The notes under the pieces were generated by a model, which made no database searches, was not told the origin of the DNA, and saw only the letters and a program-made list of their open reading frames with translations. From contig JACRCN010000026.1 in NCBI GenBank assembly GCA_016219005.1, positions 102,447-166,446 on the forward strand: 64,000 nucleotides of DNA, given 5' to 3'. The stretch comes from Deltaproteobacteria bacterium. GTDB taxonomy: Bacteria > Desulfobacterota > Desulfobacteria > Desulfobacterales > SpSt-501. Within the stretch, counting starts at the first letter, position 1. Every line of letters begins with the position of its first letter. Below are positions 17,507-26,269 of the stretch, in pieces. A program made the position numbers and the translations under genes.

Positions 17507-17977
17507 TCATCCGGGCATCTCTTCGACCACCAACTCGTCGCGGATGTCGATGCAACCGATCACACTCTGAGCCGCGGGGCATCGCACCAAGTAGGAGGAA
17601 AAGGCTTCCCTTGCCTCTCCCGATTTTCCCGCCGGAACTTTCAGGTGACACTTAACCCGGATAGACGTGATTTTCAGGACACCGTTTACATTTTCGATAT
17701 CCCCTTCCACATCGGCCCAATAACGGTCTTCGGGTGTCGGGATTTTCTTTCCGGCCAGCACCGTGGCCAGTGTCCCCATCATTCAGCCCGCAGTTGCCGC
17801 CACAATATGATCAAGGGTGGCGGCGTGTTCCTTCTCCGGCTCGACTTTATAGAAGCTTTTGATTCCTCCGTGGACCCCGTAATAGATGGGTTCGTCAAAC
17901 CCCTCGATCATGGCTCTGCGCGTGGGGCCTTTTTCCCGCACAATCTTGATCCGAGATGTGTGAACGAGTTCTCCCAT
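17507..17977 (-). CDS. OsmC-like selenoprotein, Sec at UGA 17783-17785
   Basis: 156 aa if the in-frame TGA at 17783-17785 is Sec (residue 65). The sequence around it is HIVAATAG-U-MMGTLATVL, where ordinary OsmC/Ohr proteins have their peroxidatic Cys. The second active Cys is kept in YLVRCPAAQSV. OsmC proteins reduce organic hydroperoxides as tight dimers, and Sec would make a more reactive peroxidatic site. Length is normal only with read-through; stopping at TGA would leave 64 residues without a catalytic centre. AGAGGAGAAAACC precedes the ATG. A SECIS-like hairpin follows the UGA. Sec-containing OsmC-like proteins are known from selenoproteome surveys. Confidence 0.9.
17751..17785 (-). promoter_or_regulatory. 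UGA-Sec codon and SECIS-like hairpin (OsmC-like gene)
   Basis: After the TGA (17783-17785, minus strand) and a 12-nt spacer comes CTGGCCA-CGGTGC-TGGCCGG: 7 bp including one G-U pair, with a 6-nt loop starting 19 nt after UGA and G at loop position 2. This fits the bacterial SECIS pattern and resembles the spacing in the neighbouring GrdB-like gene. Confidence 0.75.
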
Positions 17978-18146
17978 GGTTTTCTCCTCTTCATTGGTAA
18001 GGGTTAACCGGCTCTATCCTTTTGCGACATACCCTAATGCCCCGAACCCCTTTCTTTAAAAAAGGCGACACGTTCCGTCCTGCCGATCTGCGTTCGCCAT
18101 CTGCGATCTATTATCATCATCGGTAAAGCCGGGCAACCCGTCCCGG

Positions 18147-21100
18147 TCAGCCGAGCCCGTGCACGAACAACACAGCCTCATCGATGCGCGTCACCGCCAG
18201 TTCAACCAGGTGCCTGTGGTGCGTGAAAAAGATCACCTGGGTCTTGGCCGAAATCTCCGCCAGCGCCTGCAGGGCGGCCGCGGCGCGGCTGTTGTCGAAT
18301 TTGATCAGGATGTCGTCGACGATAAACGGCATGGGCTCGTTTTCATCGAGGTAGTGCTCGAGACCCGCCAGACGCAGGGCCAGAAAGAGCTGATCCGCCG
18401 TGCCGTCGCTCATGCCCTCCACCGGCACGATCTCCTTGCCGCCCGGCCGCACACCCACGAGCACGGGGTTGCCGTCGGGATCGTGGTCCGCCCGGACGTC
18501 TTCGAAGGACCCGCAGGTGATTCGGCTGAACCGGTTGGAGGCCCTCTTTAAAATCGGACCCTGGCTTTTCTGCCGGAAGCGCTCGATGGCCAGGTTCAAG
18601 ACCCTTGTCGCGATTTTCAGGCGCGCGTACTGCTGCACATCCCTTTCCAGCCCGCCCAGGATGGACTGCATCTCCTCGGCGATCACCGCGGCCCGGTCGC
18701 CGCCGTCCATCCGGGAAAGCTCGGCGTTTTCCCTGCCGATGGCCTGGTCCAGCTCGGACTTCTCGGCGCTGATCTGCTGGATTTGCTCCTTCAGTCGTTC
18801 GATGTCGCCGGCGATGCCGTCGGGGTCGATCGCGGCGACCTCGCTGACGAATTCATCAACCGCGGTCCCGCCGCCCAGCTGGAGCAGCCGCTCGTTCTCG
18901 TGGCGCAGCCGGGCCTCCAGCTGCAGGCGCTGAGCCGACCGCCGCTCCGCCTCGGGTAGATCGTCGCTGAGCCGGCACCCGGCCTCCATGCACATGCCTT
19001 TGAGCTGTGCTGCAATCTCGGCCATGGCGACCGCCGCCTGCTGCATTTTGACCTGGGCCTGGTCGCTCTGTTTCTGAAGCGTCTGCCGTTTGGACTGCGT
19101 CTGACGCGCTCCGGTAAGCCGGCGCTGCAGCTCGAGTGCGGCCTCGTCGGCCGGCCGGGCTGCCAAATCGGCCGCCACGGCACTTGCCAGCGCCTTCACC
19201 CTGCGCATGAACGCCTCGGCATCGCGTTCGATTCCGTCCAGGCGCTGTTGCAGGACCTCGGCTTCCCGCAGTTTGTCGAAAAGGCTCTTCAACTCCTCCA
19301 TGACCGCGTTGGCCGCGCCCGGCCGGACATCCGCCGCGAGGCCCAGGGGTTTGACCGCCTGCTCCCAATCCTTCTGCCAGCGCCGGAGTTCCCCCTCGTT
19401 GGCTTGCAGGCGCGAGCTGGCCGATTCGAGTTCGTTTTCAAATCGGGTTTTTTCGCGAACAAGCTCCTCGCGCTGCCGGCCGAGCTGCTCCTCGGCCGCG
19501 ACGATGCTGCGAACCCTCTTGACGCGGCCGGACAGCGTTTCAGCCTCAACGGCCGACGGCTCGGCCATCGCCTCCAGGCAGCGGCCCAGCTCCGAGCCTG
19601 CGCCATCGACTTCGGCTTGCAGCGCCTCGCACTGAACGCTGCGTTTCAAGGCTTCGGACGCCTTTTCGACCAGGGTTCTGAAATCCTGCAGCCATTGCCG
19701 CATTTCGCGCGGCGAGCGCGGCGTCGCCGAAAGCGGCCTCCACACGCCGGCCCACTCGGCCGCCGCGGCTGCTTTTTCAGCCCGGCCGGCGGCGAGTTCC
19801 TCCCCGAGCTGTTTGACCTGCTCCGTGAATGCAGCCTGGTCGGCCAACAGCCGCGCCTTGACGGCCACGCGGTCGGCCTCGCGACGCAGCCGGTCCGCAA
19901 GCGCGTCGGACTTATCGATGCTTGCCGCGAAGGCAGCGGATAGAGACGCCGCCCCCGGAAACGAGCGCACGAATAATTGCTGCTCGTCCGCGGACACTGC
20001 TTCGCTTTCCAGCCGGCGGGCGATCAGCCCCCAGCCACGGCCGCGCAGCTTGCGGGCTGCCTCCAGATCCGCCTCGGTGGGCACCTCCCGCTCCAGCCGC
20101 ACCTCTTCGAGCCGGTGTCCGGTCTCGGACAGGCTCACTGCGGTCTTGCGGGTTTCCTCTGCGAGGGTCGACAGGCGGCGCTCCAGGCTGTCGAAACGGT
20201 CCTCGAAGATACGGATGGTTTCAACCGCCGGCGCCTGAAGCCGCCCCAGTTCTTCCAGGGACGTTGCGGACAGACCGAGCCTTGCCCGGCTCTGTTCGCA
20301 GGCCTGCCGCAGCGCCTGCTTTTCGGTGCAAACGGATTTGAGCTGCTGCTCGAGTGGCAGGGCCTCTTCGCCTAAAGCGAGCGCCGCCTTCAGGGCGTCG
20401 ACCGGCCGGGGCTTCGCCAAGGCGGAGAGCCGGGCCTCCACCCCGGCGATCTGCCGGGTGTACTCGGGAATTTTCTCCCGGCCGCTTTCGATGCGTGTCG
20501 CGATGCGCTCATACTCGGCCCCGAGTTCCTGTATCCGCACCGCCTCCGGCTTCCTGACCCGCAGCCGCTCGGCCTCCTCGATCGTAAGGTCCTCACGCAG
20601 GCTGCGCAGGATTTGGCGCGCCTCGGTCCGCAGCGTGTTTCGGCGGGTTTCGAGCGCGATGCGATCCTTGGCGGCCTTGCGCTGGCTTCCCAGCTCTTGG
20701 TGGAGTTCCTCGATCCCCTCGGCCTGATCGAGCAGCATCGCCGGGTCCTCCAGGCCGGCCACCGACATGCGCAGGTTCGAAAGCGCCGCGAGGGCCTGGT
20801 CCCTTTCGCTTTCCGAGACCCGCAGGCGGGTGAGGGCCTCCGTACGCCGATTGGCAAAGCCTTCGGGCAGCAGCGCAGCACCGGCAACGGCCTCGAGACC
20901 TTTAAGGATCTCCCGGCGTCGAGCCATGACCGGGTGCGCCTCGGCGATGCGCTGCAGCCTGTTCAGCTTGCGTTGGGCGATGCCAAGTTTTTCCTCCACC
21001 CCGGTCTTTTGTGCCTGCGCCGTCTTGAGCGCCCGGTCGTGGCGCGCCCACTCCTGCCCGGGGAGCTGAGATTCCTTCAGCACGGAGCGGTGCTGCTTCA

Positions 21101-21668
21101 GGCGGCCGACGGCTTCGTTGATCTTCTGCTTCTGGCCTGTCGGACGGAAAAGCGTATCGGCATCGGTCTGGAGCTCATCCAGCACTACTCCCAGGTTTGA
21201 GGCACCCGATCCGGCCGCGAAGATGAGTCTTCCCAGATCCCCGCCGCCCTGGATGATCTCGCGGCCACCGCGCACGAGGTCCTCGTAGCCGATGCCGAAC
21301 ATCGTGGCGAAAAGGTCGGCATCGACCCCGTTCAGGAAGTGCTGCAACTCGGTCTCCTCGATCGCGGTCTTGTCGTCCGCGTGCCGCAGGGTGCTGCCGC
21401 GGCCCTTGCGCCGTACCACCTCCAGTGCTTCGCCCCTGGCGGACTTCAGCACCGCCCCGATCCGCATCTTGCTAAAGGGATGTCGGAAGGCGTCCGGCGT
21501 CCGTTCGGGTATCCCGTAGAGCAGGTGCCGCAGCGCGCGCAAAGCCGAGCTCTTGCCGGCCTCGTTGGGCCCATAGACGATGTGCAAACCCTCCGTCCCG
21601 GCGGCAAGATCGATAGCCGTATCGGTGAAGGGCCCGCAGGCGATGAGATCGAGGCGGAGGATCTTCAT
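18147..21668 (-). CDS. SMC/Rad50-like ATPase, YhaN family
   Basis: 1173 aa. The N-terminus has the split ATPase half (LIACGPFTDTAIDL, Walker A YGPNEAGKSSALRAL). About 900 residues of Glu/Arg/Ala-rich coiled coil follow, then the second half: signature EGMSDGTADQLFLALRLA, Walker B PFIVDDILI, and the switch His FFTHHRHLV. The start at 21668 overlaps the stop of the upstream nuclease gene as ATGA. The pair mimics SbcCD/Mre11-Rad50 and would process DNA ends or hairpins. YhaN proteins lack a clear zinc hook, and none is seen here. Confidence 0.9.
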   Translation of the reverse strand: MKILRLDLIACGPFTDTAIDLAAGTEGLHIVYGPNEAGKSSALRALRHLLYGIPERTPDAFRHPFSKMRIGAVLKSARGEALEVVRRKGRGSTLRHADDKTAIEETELQHFLNGVDADLFATMFGIGYEDLVRGGREIIQGGGDLGRLIFAAGSGASNLGVVLDELQTDADTLFRPTGQKQKINEAVGRLKQHRSVLKESQLPGQEWARHDRALKTAQAQKTGVEEKLGIAQRKLNRLQRIAEAHPVMARRREILKGLEAVAGAALLPEGFANRRTEALTRLRVSESERDQALAALSNLRMSVAGLEDPAMLLDQAEGIEELHQELGSQRKAAKDRIALETRRNTLRTEARQILRSLREDLTIEEAERLRVRKPEAVRIQELGAEYERIATRIESGREKIPEYTRQIAGVEARLSALAKPRPVDALKAALALGEEALPLEQQLKSVCTEKQALRQACEQSRARLGLSATSLEELGRLQAPAVETIRIFEDRFDSLERRLSTLAEETRKTAVSLSETGHRLEEVRLEREVPTEADLEAARKLRGRGWGLIARRLESEAVSADEQQLFVRSFPGAASLSAAFAASIDKSDALADRLRREADRVAVKARLLADQAAFTEQVKQLGEELAAGRAEKAAAAAEWAGVWRPLSATPRSPREMRQWLQDFRTLVEKASEALKRSVQCEALQAEVDGAGSELGRCLEAMAEPSAVEAETLSGRVKRVRSIVAAEEQLGRQREELVREKTRFENELESASSRLQANEGELRRWQKDWEQAVKPLGLAADVRPGAANAVMEELKSLFDKLREAEVLQQRLDGIERDAEAFMRRVKALASAVAADLAARPADEAALELQRRLTGARQTQSKRQTLQKQSDQAQVKMQQAAVAMAEIAAQLKGMCMEAGCRLSDDLPEAERRSAQRLQLEARLRHENERLLQLGGGTAVDEFVSEVAAIDPDGIAGDIERLKEQIQQISAEKSELDQAIGRENAELSRMDGGDRAAVIAEEMQSILGGLERDVQQYARLKIATRVLNLAIERFRQKSQGPILKRASNRFSRITCGSFEDVRADHDPDGNPVLVGVRPGGKEIVPVEGMSDGTADQLFLALRLAGLEHYLDENEPMPFIVDDILIKFDNSRAAAALQALAEISAKTQVIFFTHHRHLVELAVTRIDEAVLFVHGLG

Positions 21669-22924
21669 TCGGCCGCCCGCTTCCGCAAAAGGCGCTGGAC
21701 CAGCATGGGCCGCACCTCGCTGAGCATGCCGGCAAGCCAGCCCGGCTCGTCCGGGCGCCACCCGTCCGTGCCTTCCCTGAATTCCCGGGGGAGTTTCTTC
21801 TCGAGCTCCGAAAGCTCGGAGCCCAGTCCGCGCAACGCCTCCGGGTCGGCGGCCAGCTCATCCATCAGGCTCAACAACTCGCCGAGCGCACCGTCTGGTT
21901 TTGCAAGCTTCGCGACCGGCGGCCGGGTGCGAAGCTTGACCTTTTCAACCCAAACGTGGTCTCCGCCCTCGTCCACGGCAACGGAGCGTATTTCGTTTGC
22001 CCAGCGCTCCGGGTCCGCCTGAAGCTCATCGTGGGCGGCCGTTTCGCCATCGATCAACACGCGCGCGACGCTGAGCACATCCGGGCTGCGCGCCAGGAGG
22101 GCTGAAAGGGTCGCGCGGAAACGGTCGACGACGTCATAGCCGCGCCCGGCCCCCCCGGCATCGATTACGGCGACTTCCCAGCGCACGACATCGAGCGGCC
22201 GGAAGTCGAGCGACAGGGGCTCTGAGCCGCCCACGCTCACCAGCATGCAGCCCTTGGGGCCGGTCTCGCGGGCGTGACGGCCCTGGGTGTTGCCGGCGAA
22301 GACGACCCAGGGGTTCTCCAGGAGCACCTCGCGCTGGTGCACGTGGCCTAAGGCCCAGTAGTCATAGCCTTTGTCGCGCAAGGCATCCAGAGTGCAGGGG
22401 GCGTAGGGCGCGTGCCCCTCGCGACCGTTCACGCAGGTGTGGAGCAGCCCGATGTTGAAGCAGCCCGGCACGGCGGGCGGGTACAGGCGCGAAAGATCGG
22501 TGGTGACGGCCGGGGAACCGAAGCTCTGCCCGTGGACGGCGACGTCAAGGCCTTTCATGCGGGCGGTGGCAGGCTGGTCGGCCGGGAACAGGCGCACGTT
22601 CTCGGGCAGGCGCAGGGACTTGGTGATGGTGCTCGCGGCGTCATGGTTGCCGGCCACCACAAATACCGGGATGCCGGCCTCGCGCAGCTTGCCCATCTGG
22701 GACACGAAATAGAGCCCCGTGTTGTAGTCTTTCCAGTCCCCGTCGTAGAGGTCGCCGGCGATCAGCACAAAGGCCACCTTCTCGTCAAGGGCCGTCTGCA
22801 CGAGGTTTTCAAACGCGCGCCGGGTCGCTCCGCGGATCGCTCCCACCGGTGCTCCCTCGTAGGCATCGAGCTTCAAAAGCGGGCTGTCCAGGTGAATGTC
22901 AGCGGCGTGGATGAACTTGAACAC
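21665..22924 (-). CDS. Metallophosphoesterase DNA nuclease, YhaO/SbcD family
   Basis: 419 aa. Metallophosphoesterase motifs in order: HAADIHLDSPL (D and H), AGDLYDGDW, AGNHDAAS, and GHVHQRE near 200. The C-terminal third is the family's capping/ATPase-binding region (AARKRLLRQVL-type helices on the minus strand). It is translationally coupled to the YhaN-like ATPase by an ATGA overlap. As an Mre11 homologue it is expected to have Mn-dependent exo- and endonuclease activity driven by the partner ATPase. Confidence 0.92.
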   Translation of the reverse strand: MFKFIHAADIHLDSPLLKLDAYEGAPVGAIRGATRRAFENLVQTALDEKVAFVLIAGDLYDGDWKDYNTGLYFVSQMGKLREAGIPVFVVAGNHDAASTITKSLRLPENVRLFPADQPATARMKGLDVAVHGQSFGSPAVTTDLSRLYPPAVPGCFNIGLLHTCVNGREGHAPYAPCTLDALRDKGYDYWALGHVHQREVLLENPWVVFAGNTQGRHARETGPKGCMLVSVGGSEPLSLDFRPLDVVRWEVAVIDAGGAGRGYDVVDRFRATLSALLARSPDVLSVARVLIDGETAAHDELQADPERWANEIRSVAVDEGGDHVWVEKVKLRTRPPVAKLAKPDGALGELLSLMDELAADPEALRGLGSELSELEKKLPREFREGTDGWRPDEPGWLAGMLSEVRPMLVQRLLRKRAAE

Positions 22925-23019
22925 GGGCGACGATCTCCGGGGAAAGTTCAGCGTTCCATGCTTTTCGATCCGGCGCAGGCGGTGAACACTCTGCTGAAAG
23001 CGATGTTAACACGACGGAC

Positions 23020-23048
23020 TTGACAGTAAAAGGGTATTCCAATATTGA
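23020..23048 (+). promoter_or_regulatory. Candidate sigma-70 promoter for the rhodanese gene
   Basis: TTGACA (23020-23025), a 17-bp spacer, then TATTGA (23043-23048), about 190 bp upstream of the rhodanese start. The -35 is a consensus match; the -10 is weaker. Confidence 0.4.
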
Positions 23049-23074
23049 CGGCCTGATGCTTCTTTTTCAACACC
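23046..23074 (+). repeat. Direct repeat copy A flanking the rhodanese gene
   Basis: 29 nt starting TGACGGCCTGATGCTTC and ending TTTTTCAACACC. It matches the copy at 24167-24195 at 26 of 29 positions. The two copies bracket the gene at 23235-24065 in the same orientation. Confidence 0.6.
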
Positions 23075-23234
23075 TTTGTACGAGCTTCTGGTGCCGGCTG
23101 CTGCCCGCAACGGACCGGAATGCGACCGGGCACTCTTCCTGCCCGGGGATTGCGTTGACGTCCAACCCTGCGGTAGTTACCATACAAACCGCTTCCCGAC
23201 AAACACCCTCCAACCCGATAAAAGGATGGGCAGC

Positions 23235-24065
23235 ATGCGCTGGAAACAGTTTTTTACCCCCGTAAGATCGTTCGATGCATCCGAGGCCAAAAATTACATG
23301 AATCACACGGCCGGAGACGCTTTCACGCTGCTGGATGTGCGGCAGCCCGCAGAGTATGAATCCGAACACCTTCCGGGAGCGAAACTGATTCCCCTGCCGG
23401 AGCTGGGCGGCCGCGTGCCGGAGCTTGATGCGGAGAAACCGACCATCGTGTATTGCGCGATCGGAGGCCGCAGCCGGGTGGCGTCCCAGGTGCTGGCGGC
23501 CAAAGGGTTCAGGGAGGTGTTCAACCTGACCGGGGGGATCAAGGCCTGGAACAGTGGAAAGGCGGTTGGGCCGCAGGACCTGGGACTGGACCTGTTCTCG
23601 GGCAAAGAGGCCCCGGAAGAAACGCTGGTGGTGGCGTATGCCCTCGAGGAGGGTTTGTTTGAGTTTTATCAGTCGATGGTCCCGAAAGTAACAAATGAAA
23701 ATGCGCGCCGTTTGTTCGGCCAGCTTGCCGCCATCGAAGTCAAACACCAGGATCGTATTTTCAACGAGTACATCAAGATGACCGGTGCGGCCGTGAGCCG
23801 GGAGGATTTTGCGCAAAAAACGGTCACACCAGCGATGGAGGGAGGGCTTACGACCGCAGAATACCTCAACCGGTATCAACCGGACCTGGAAAAGGCAACA
23901 GACGTCGTCTCTCTGGCCATGGCGATCGAGGCCCAGGCGCTGGACCTCTATCAGCGCGCCGCCGGCGAAGCCAAAACCGCTGAAAGCAAAACCGTGCTCA
24001 TGCACGTCGCCGGCGAAGAACGCGCACACCTGGAGCAACTGGGCGAGCTGTTTGGGAAACTATAG
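23235..24065 (+). CDS. Rhodanese domain fused to a ferritin-like (rubrerythrin-type) domain
   Basis: 276 aa from the ATG at 23235 (AAGG about 10 bp upstream). Residues about 10-115 form a rhodanese domain with DVRQPAEYESEHLPGAK and the active-site loop YCAIGGRSR (Cys nucleophile). Residues about 140-276 form a four-helix ferritin-like domain with repeated metal-ligand helices (LEEGLFEFYQ, AAIEVKHQDRIFNEY, MAIEAQALDLYQRA, VAGEERAHLEQL). The Cys4 rubredoxin part of classical rubrerythrin is absent. The fusion suggests peroxide defence or sulfur-persulfide handling in an anaerobe. It is widespread in sulfate reducers from memory. Confidence 0.9.
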   Translation: MRWKQFFTPVRSFDASEAKNYMNHTAGDAFTLLDVRQPAEYESEHLPGAKLIPLPELGGRVPELDAEKPTIVYCAIGGRSRVASQVLAAKGFREVFNLTGGIKAWNSGKAVGPQDLGLDLFSGKEAPEETLVVAYALEEGLFEFYQSMVPKVTNENARRLFGQLAAIEVKHQDRIFNEYIKMTGAAVSREDFAQKTVTPAMEGGLTTAEYLNRYQPDLEKATDVVSLAMAIEAQALDLYQRAAGEAKTAESKTVLMHVAGEERAHLEQLGELFGKL

Positions 24066-24166
24066 CAGGATGTTGTAAAAGGCCGGGAAGCGGCGTTGTG
24101 CGGCTTTTATAAATGCTCACATATCAATGCGTATGCTGCACTCTCCAAAACACCGCACGCCTTGGC

Positions 24167-24195
24167 TGACGGCCTGAGGCTTGTTTTTCAGCACC
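24167..24195 (+). repeat. Direct repeat copy B flanking the rhodanese gene
   Basis: 29 nt starting TGACGGCCTGAGGCTTG and ending TTTTTCAGCACC, 26/29 identical to copy A at 23046-23074. It may be part of a dispersed intergenic repeat. Confidence 0.6.
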
Positions 24196-24284
24196 CTGAC
24201 AGGATCGACTCCACCCCTCTTGCCTGCTCAGGAAAATTTTGAGATGCTGGGCGGTAAGCTCCAGCAGAGTGTTAAAGAACAAGC

Positions 24285-25427
24285 ATGCCGAGTCCGTGTA
24301 TGGCGGATATCCCCCTTAAGCCAAAGCTGCGTGATCTGAGGCTGGATTTCTTCCGCGGCATCGCGCTGCTGCTGATTTTCATCTCCCACATGCCGGACAA
24401 CTGGCTGGCCCGGTTCAAACCGGGAGCCTTTGGCTTCAGCGACTCGGCGGATATTTTCGTTTTTGTCTCGGGCTATGCCGCCGCCCTGGCCTACCGCAAG
24501 ATTTTCAGCCGCGCCGGTTTTTTCATCGGCACAGCCCGCATTGTCAAGCGTGTCGCCGAGCTGTACGCCTGCAACCTGGGGTTGTTTTTCATCTTCGCAA
24601 CGCTGTGCGTAGCGGGCGACCGCTTCCTGGACACCGGCATCGATTACGTCAGCCTGATGAATCTGGATTTTTTTTTCGAGCACACCCAGGCGGCCCTGCT
24701 GGGTTTGTATGCCCTGATCTACGTGCCCAATTATTTCGACATCCTGACCATGTACATGGCGGTCCTGGCGATGATGCCGCTGCTGATGCTGCTCGCCCGG
24801 GCACATGTGGCGCTCGCCGGGCTTGCCAGCGTCGCGCTGTATCTTTGCGTGCACCTGTTCGGATGGGAATTGCCCGCGGAGATGGCGTTTTACCGGCCAT
24901 GGTTTTTCAATCCCTTCGCGTGGCAATTCTTGTTTTACACCGGCTTTTTCCTTGCTGCAGGCTGGGTCAAACCCCTGCCCTTCCGCGGCTGGCTGACAGC
25001 ATTCTGCGCCGCCATTGTGATCTTGGCCATCCCGGTCAGCCATTTTCCGACTTATTCCGGCGTGAAATGGCTCGAAACCCTAAGGATATCCCTCGAACCC
25101 TTCGTGGCCAAAACCAATCTCGGAATCCTGCGCTACGTACATTTCCTGTGTCTGGCAAATCTAACGGTGACCCTTCTCAAAGGCCACGAAGAAACGCTTC
25201 ACAGCCTCTATGCCGCGCCTTTCGTCCAAACCGGCCAGCAGGCCTTGCCGGTTTTTCTCACCGGGATCGCGTTGTCCTTTTCGGCCGGCATGGCTCTGGA
25301 TGTCTGGGGGCGCAGCATCCCGAAAACCATCGTTGTGAACGCGGCCGGCATCGTCATTTTAATGCTGACCGCTTACACCGTCGCCTGGTTCAAATCGCAG
25401 CCCTGGCGGCCTCCGCCGAAAGCGTGA
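24285..25427 (+). CDS. OpgC-family integral membrane protein
   Basis: 380 aa with about ten membrane helices. The start LRLDFFRGIALLLIFISHMP is the OpgC hallmark: an Asp/Arg before helix 1 and a His at its end. FGFSDSADIFVFVSGYAAAL also matches OpgC. OpgC-type proteins are membrane acyltransferases that succinylate osmoregulated periplasmic glucans; other members modify other envelope glycans. No opgG/opgH is present here, so the acceptor is open. The start could also be the ATG at 24300. Confidence 0.88.
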   Translation: MPSPCMADIPLKPKLRDLRLDFFRGIALLLIFISHMPDNWLARFKPGAFGFSDSADIFVFVSGYAAALAYRKIFSRAGFFIGTARIVKRVAELYACNLGLFFIFATLCVAGDRFLDTGIDYVSLMNLDFFFEHTQAALLGLYALIYVPNYFDILTMYMAVLAMMPLLMLLARAHVALAGLASVALYLCVHLFGWELPAEMAFYRPWFFNPFAWQFLFYTGFFLAAGWVKPLPFRGWLTAFCAAIVILAIPVSHFPTYSGVKWLETLRISLEPFVAKTNLGILRYVHFLCLANLTVTLLKGHEETLHSLYAAPFVQTGQQALPVFLTGIALSFSAGMALDVWGRSIPKTIVVNAAGIVILMLTAYTVAWFKSQPWRPPPKA

Positions 25428-25498
25428 AGGTTGCGAGGCCACCTGACCGGGTTTGAAATGCAACAACCCCCCGCACGGGGGCGAAAGGAATCGGCTGA

Positions 25499-25999
25499 AT
25501 GAAAAAATGCATTGTAGTCTCGGCTGTCATGTTCGCGATTCTGGCAATCTCCACCCACGCCATGGCCCACCTCAGCGCCGCGGAACGCGAACTGCTGCGC
25601 GGCCTGGACGGGTTTCGTTTGACCGTGGACCGGATCAGACCGGATATCGAACGCGATGGGCTGTTCCGAAGCACCCTGCGGGAGGACATGGAATTCAGGC
25701 TGCGAATGGGCGGCGTAAGAGTCCTGTCGGAGGAAGAGGCCGAGAAAAAACCGGACGCCCCGTGCCTTTATCTCTATGTGGATGCTTTGAAATGCTCACT
25801 CGGCTATGTCTATAAAGTACGGCTGGCTTTGATGGAGCCGGTCAAACTGGTTCGCAACAATGTCAAAGTAACGGCAACCATACTGAGGATTCCTGATGAA
25901 TTGGGAATAACCTCGAATCTTTCCGAAATCAGGGATGTGACCGGAGATTTCGTCGACGAGTTCGTCAAGGCCTGGAAGACCGTTAATCCCAAAAAATAG
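25499..25999 (+). CDS. Secreted protein of unknown function
   Basis: 166 aa with a clear signal peptide (MKKCIVVSAVMFAILAIS, cleavage near AMA-H). The mature part is a small mixed alpha/beta domain with one Cys pair candidate (APCLYLYVDALKCSLG) and no recognised family. AAAGGAA precedes the ATG. It lies 71 bp after the OpgC-like gene on the same strand, so co-transcription is possible. Confidence 0.7.
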   Translation: MKKCIVVSAVMFAILAISTHAMAHLSAAERELLRGLDGFRLTVDRIRPDIERDGLFRSTLREDMEFRLRMGGVRVLSEEEAEKKPDAPCLYLYVDALKCSLGYVYKVRLALMEPVKLVRNNVKVTATILRIPDELGITSNLSEIRDVTGDFVDEFVKAWKTVNPKK

Positions 26000-26269
26000 G
26001 TACAGGCTTTCGCCTCGTGGCGACCGATGAAAAGGGTTCACCCAGCGGCCGTGAAGCGCGCCCGAAGGCCGGCTATCCCGATGAGTTCCCGCGGGTCATA
26101 ACCGAAGCACTGTCTTAGTCCGGCAGATGCTGGTCTGCCCCGCTGTTGCCAACTTAATTAATATTGATTATCATCTGATTCTTAAGCACACGTAAACCCT
26201 GAAAACAGGAGGCCATGCGCCTTAAACGGGGCGGGTGATCATTTCCGTATCGTTAGCGCTGGTCAACGA

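Noticed and set aside
17507..17977. Two separate short genes (or a pseudogene) split by TGA at 17783
   Set aside because: Both halves lie in one uninterrupted frame, together make a complete OsmC, the stop is TGA exactly at the catalytic position, and a SECIS-like hairpin follows. The neighbouring gene shows the same arrangement independently.
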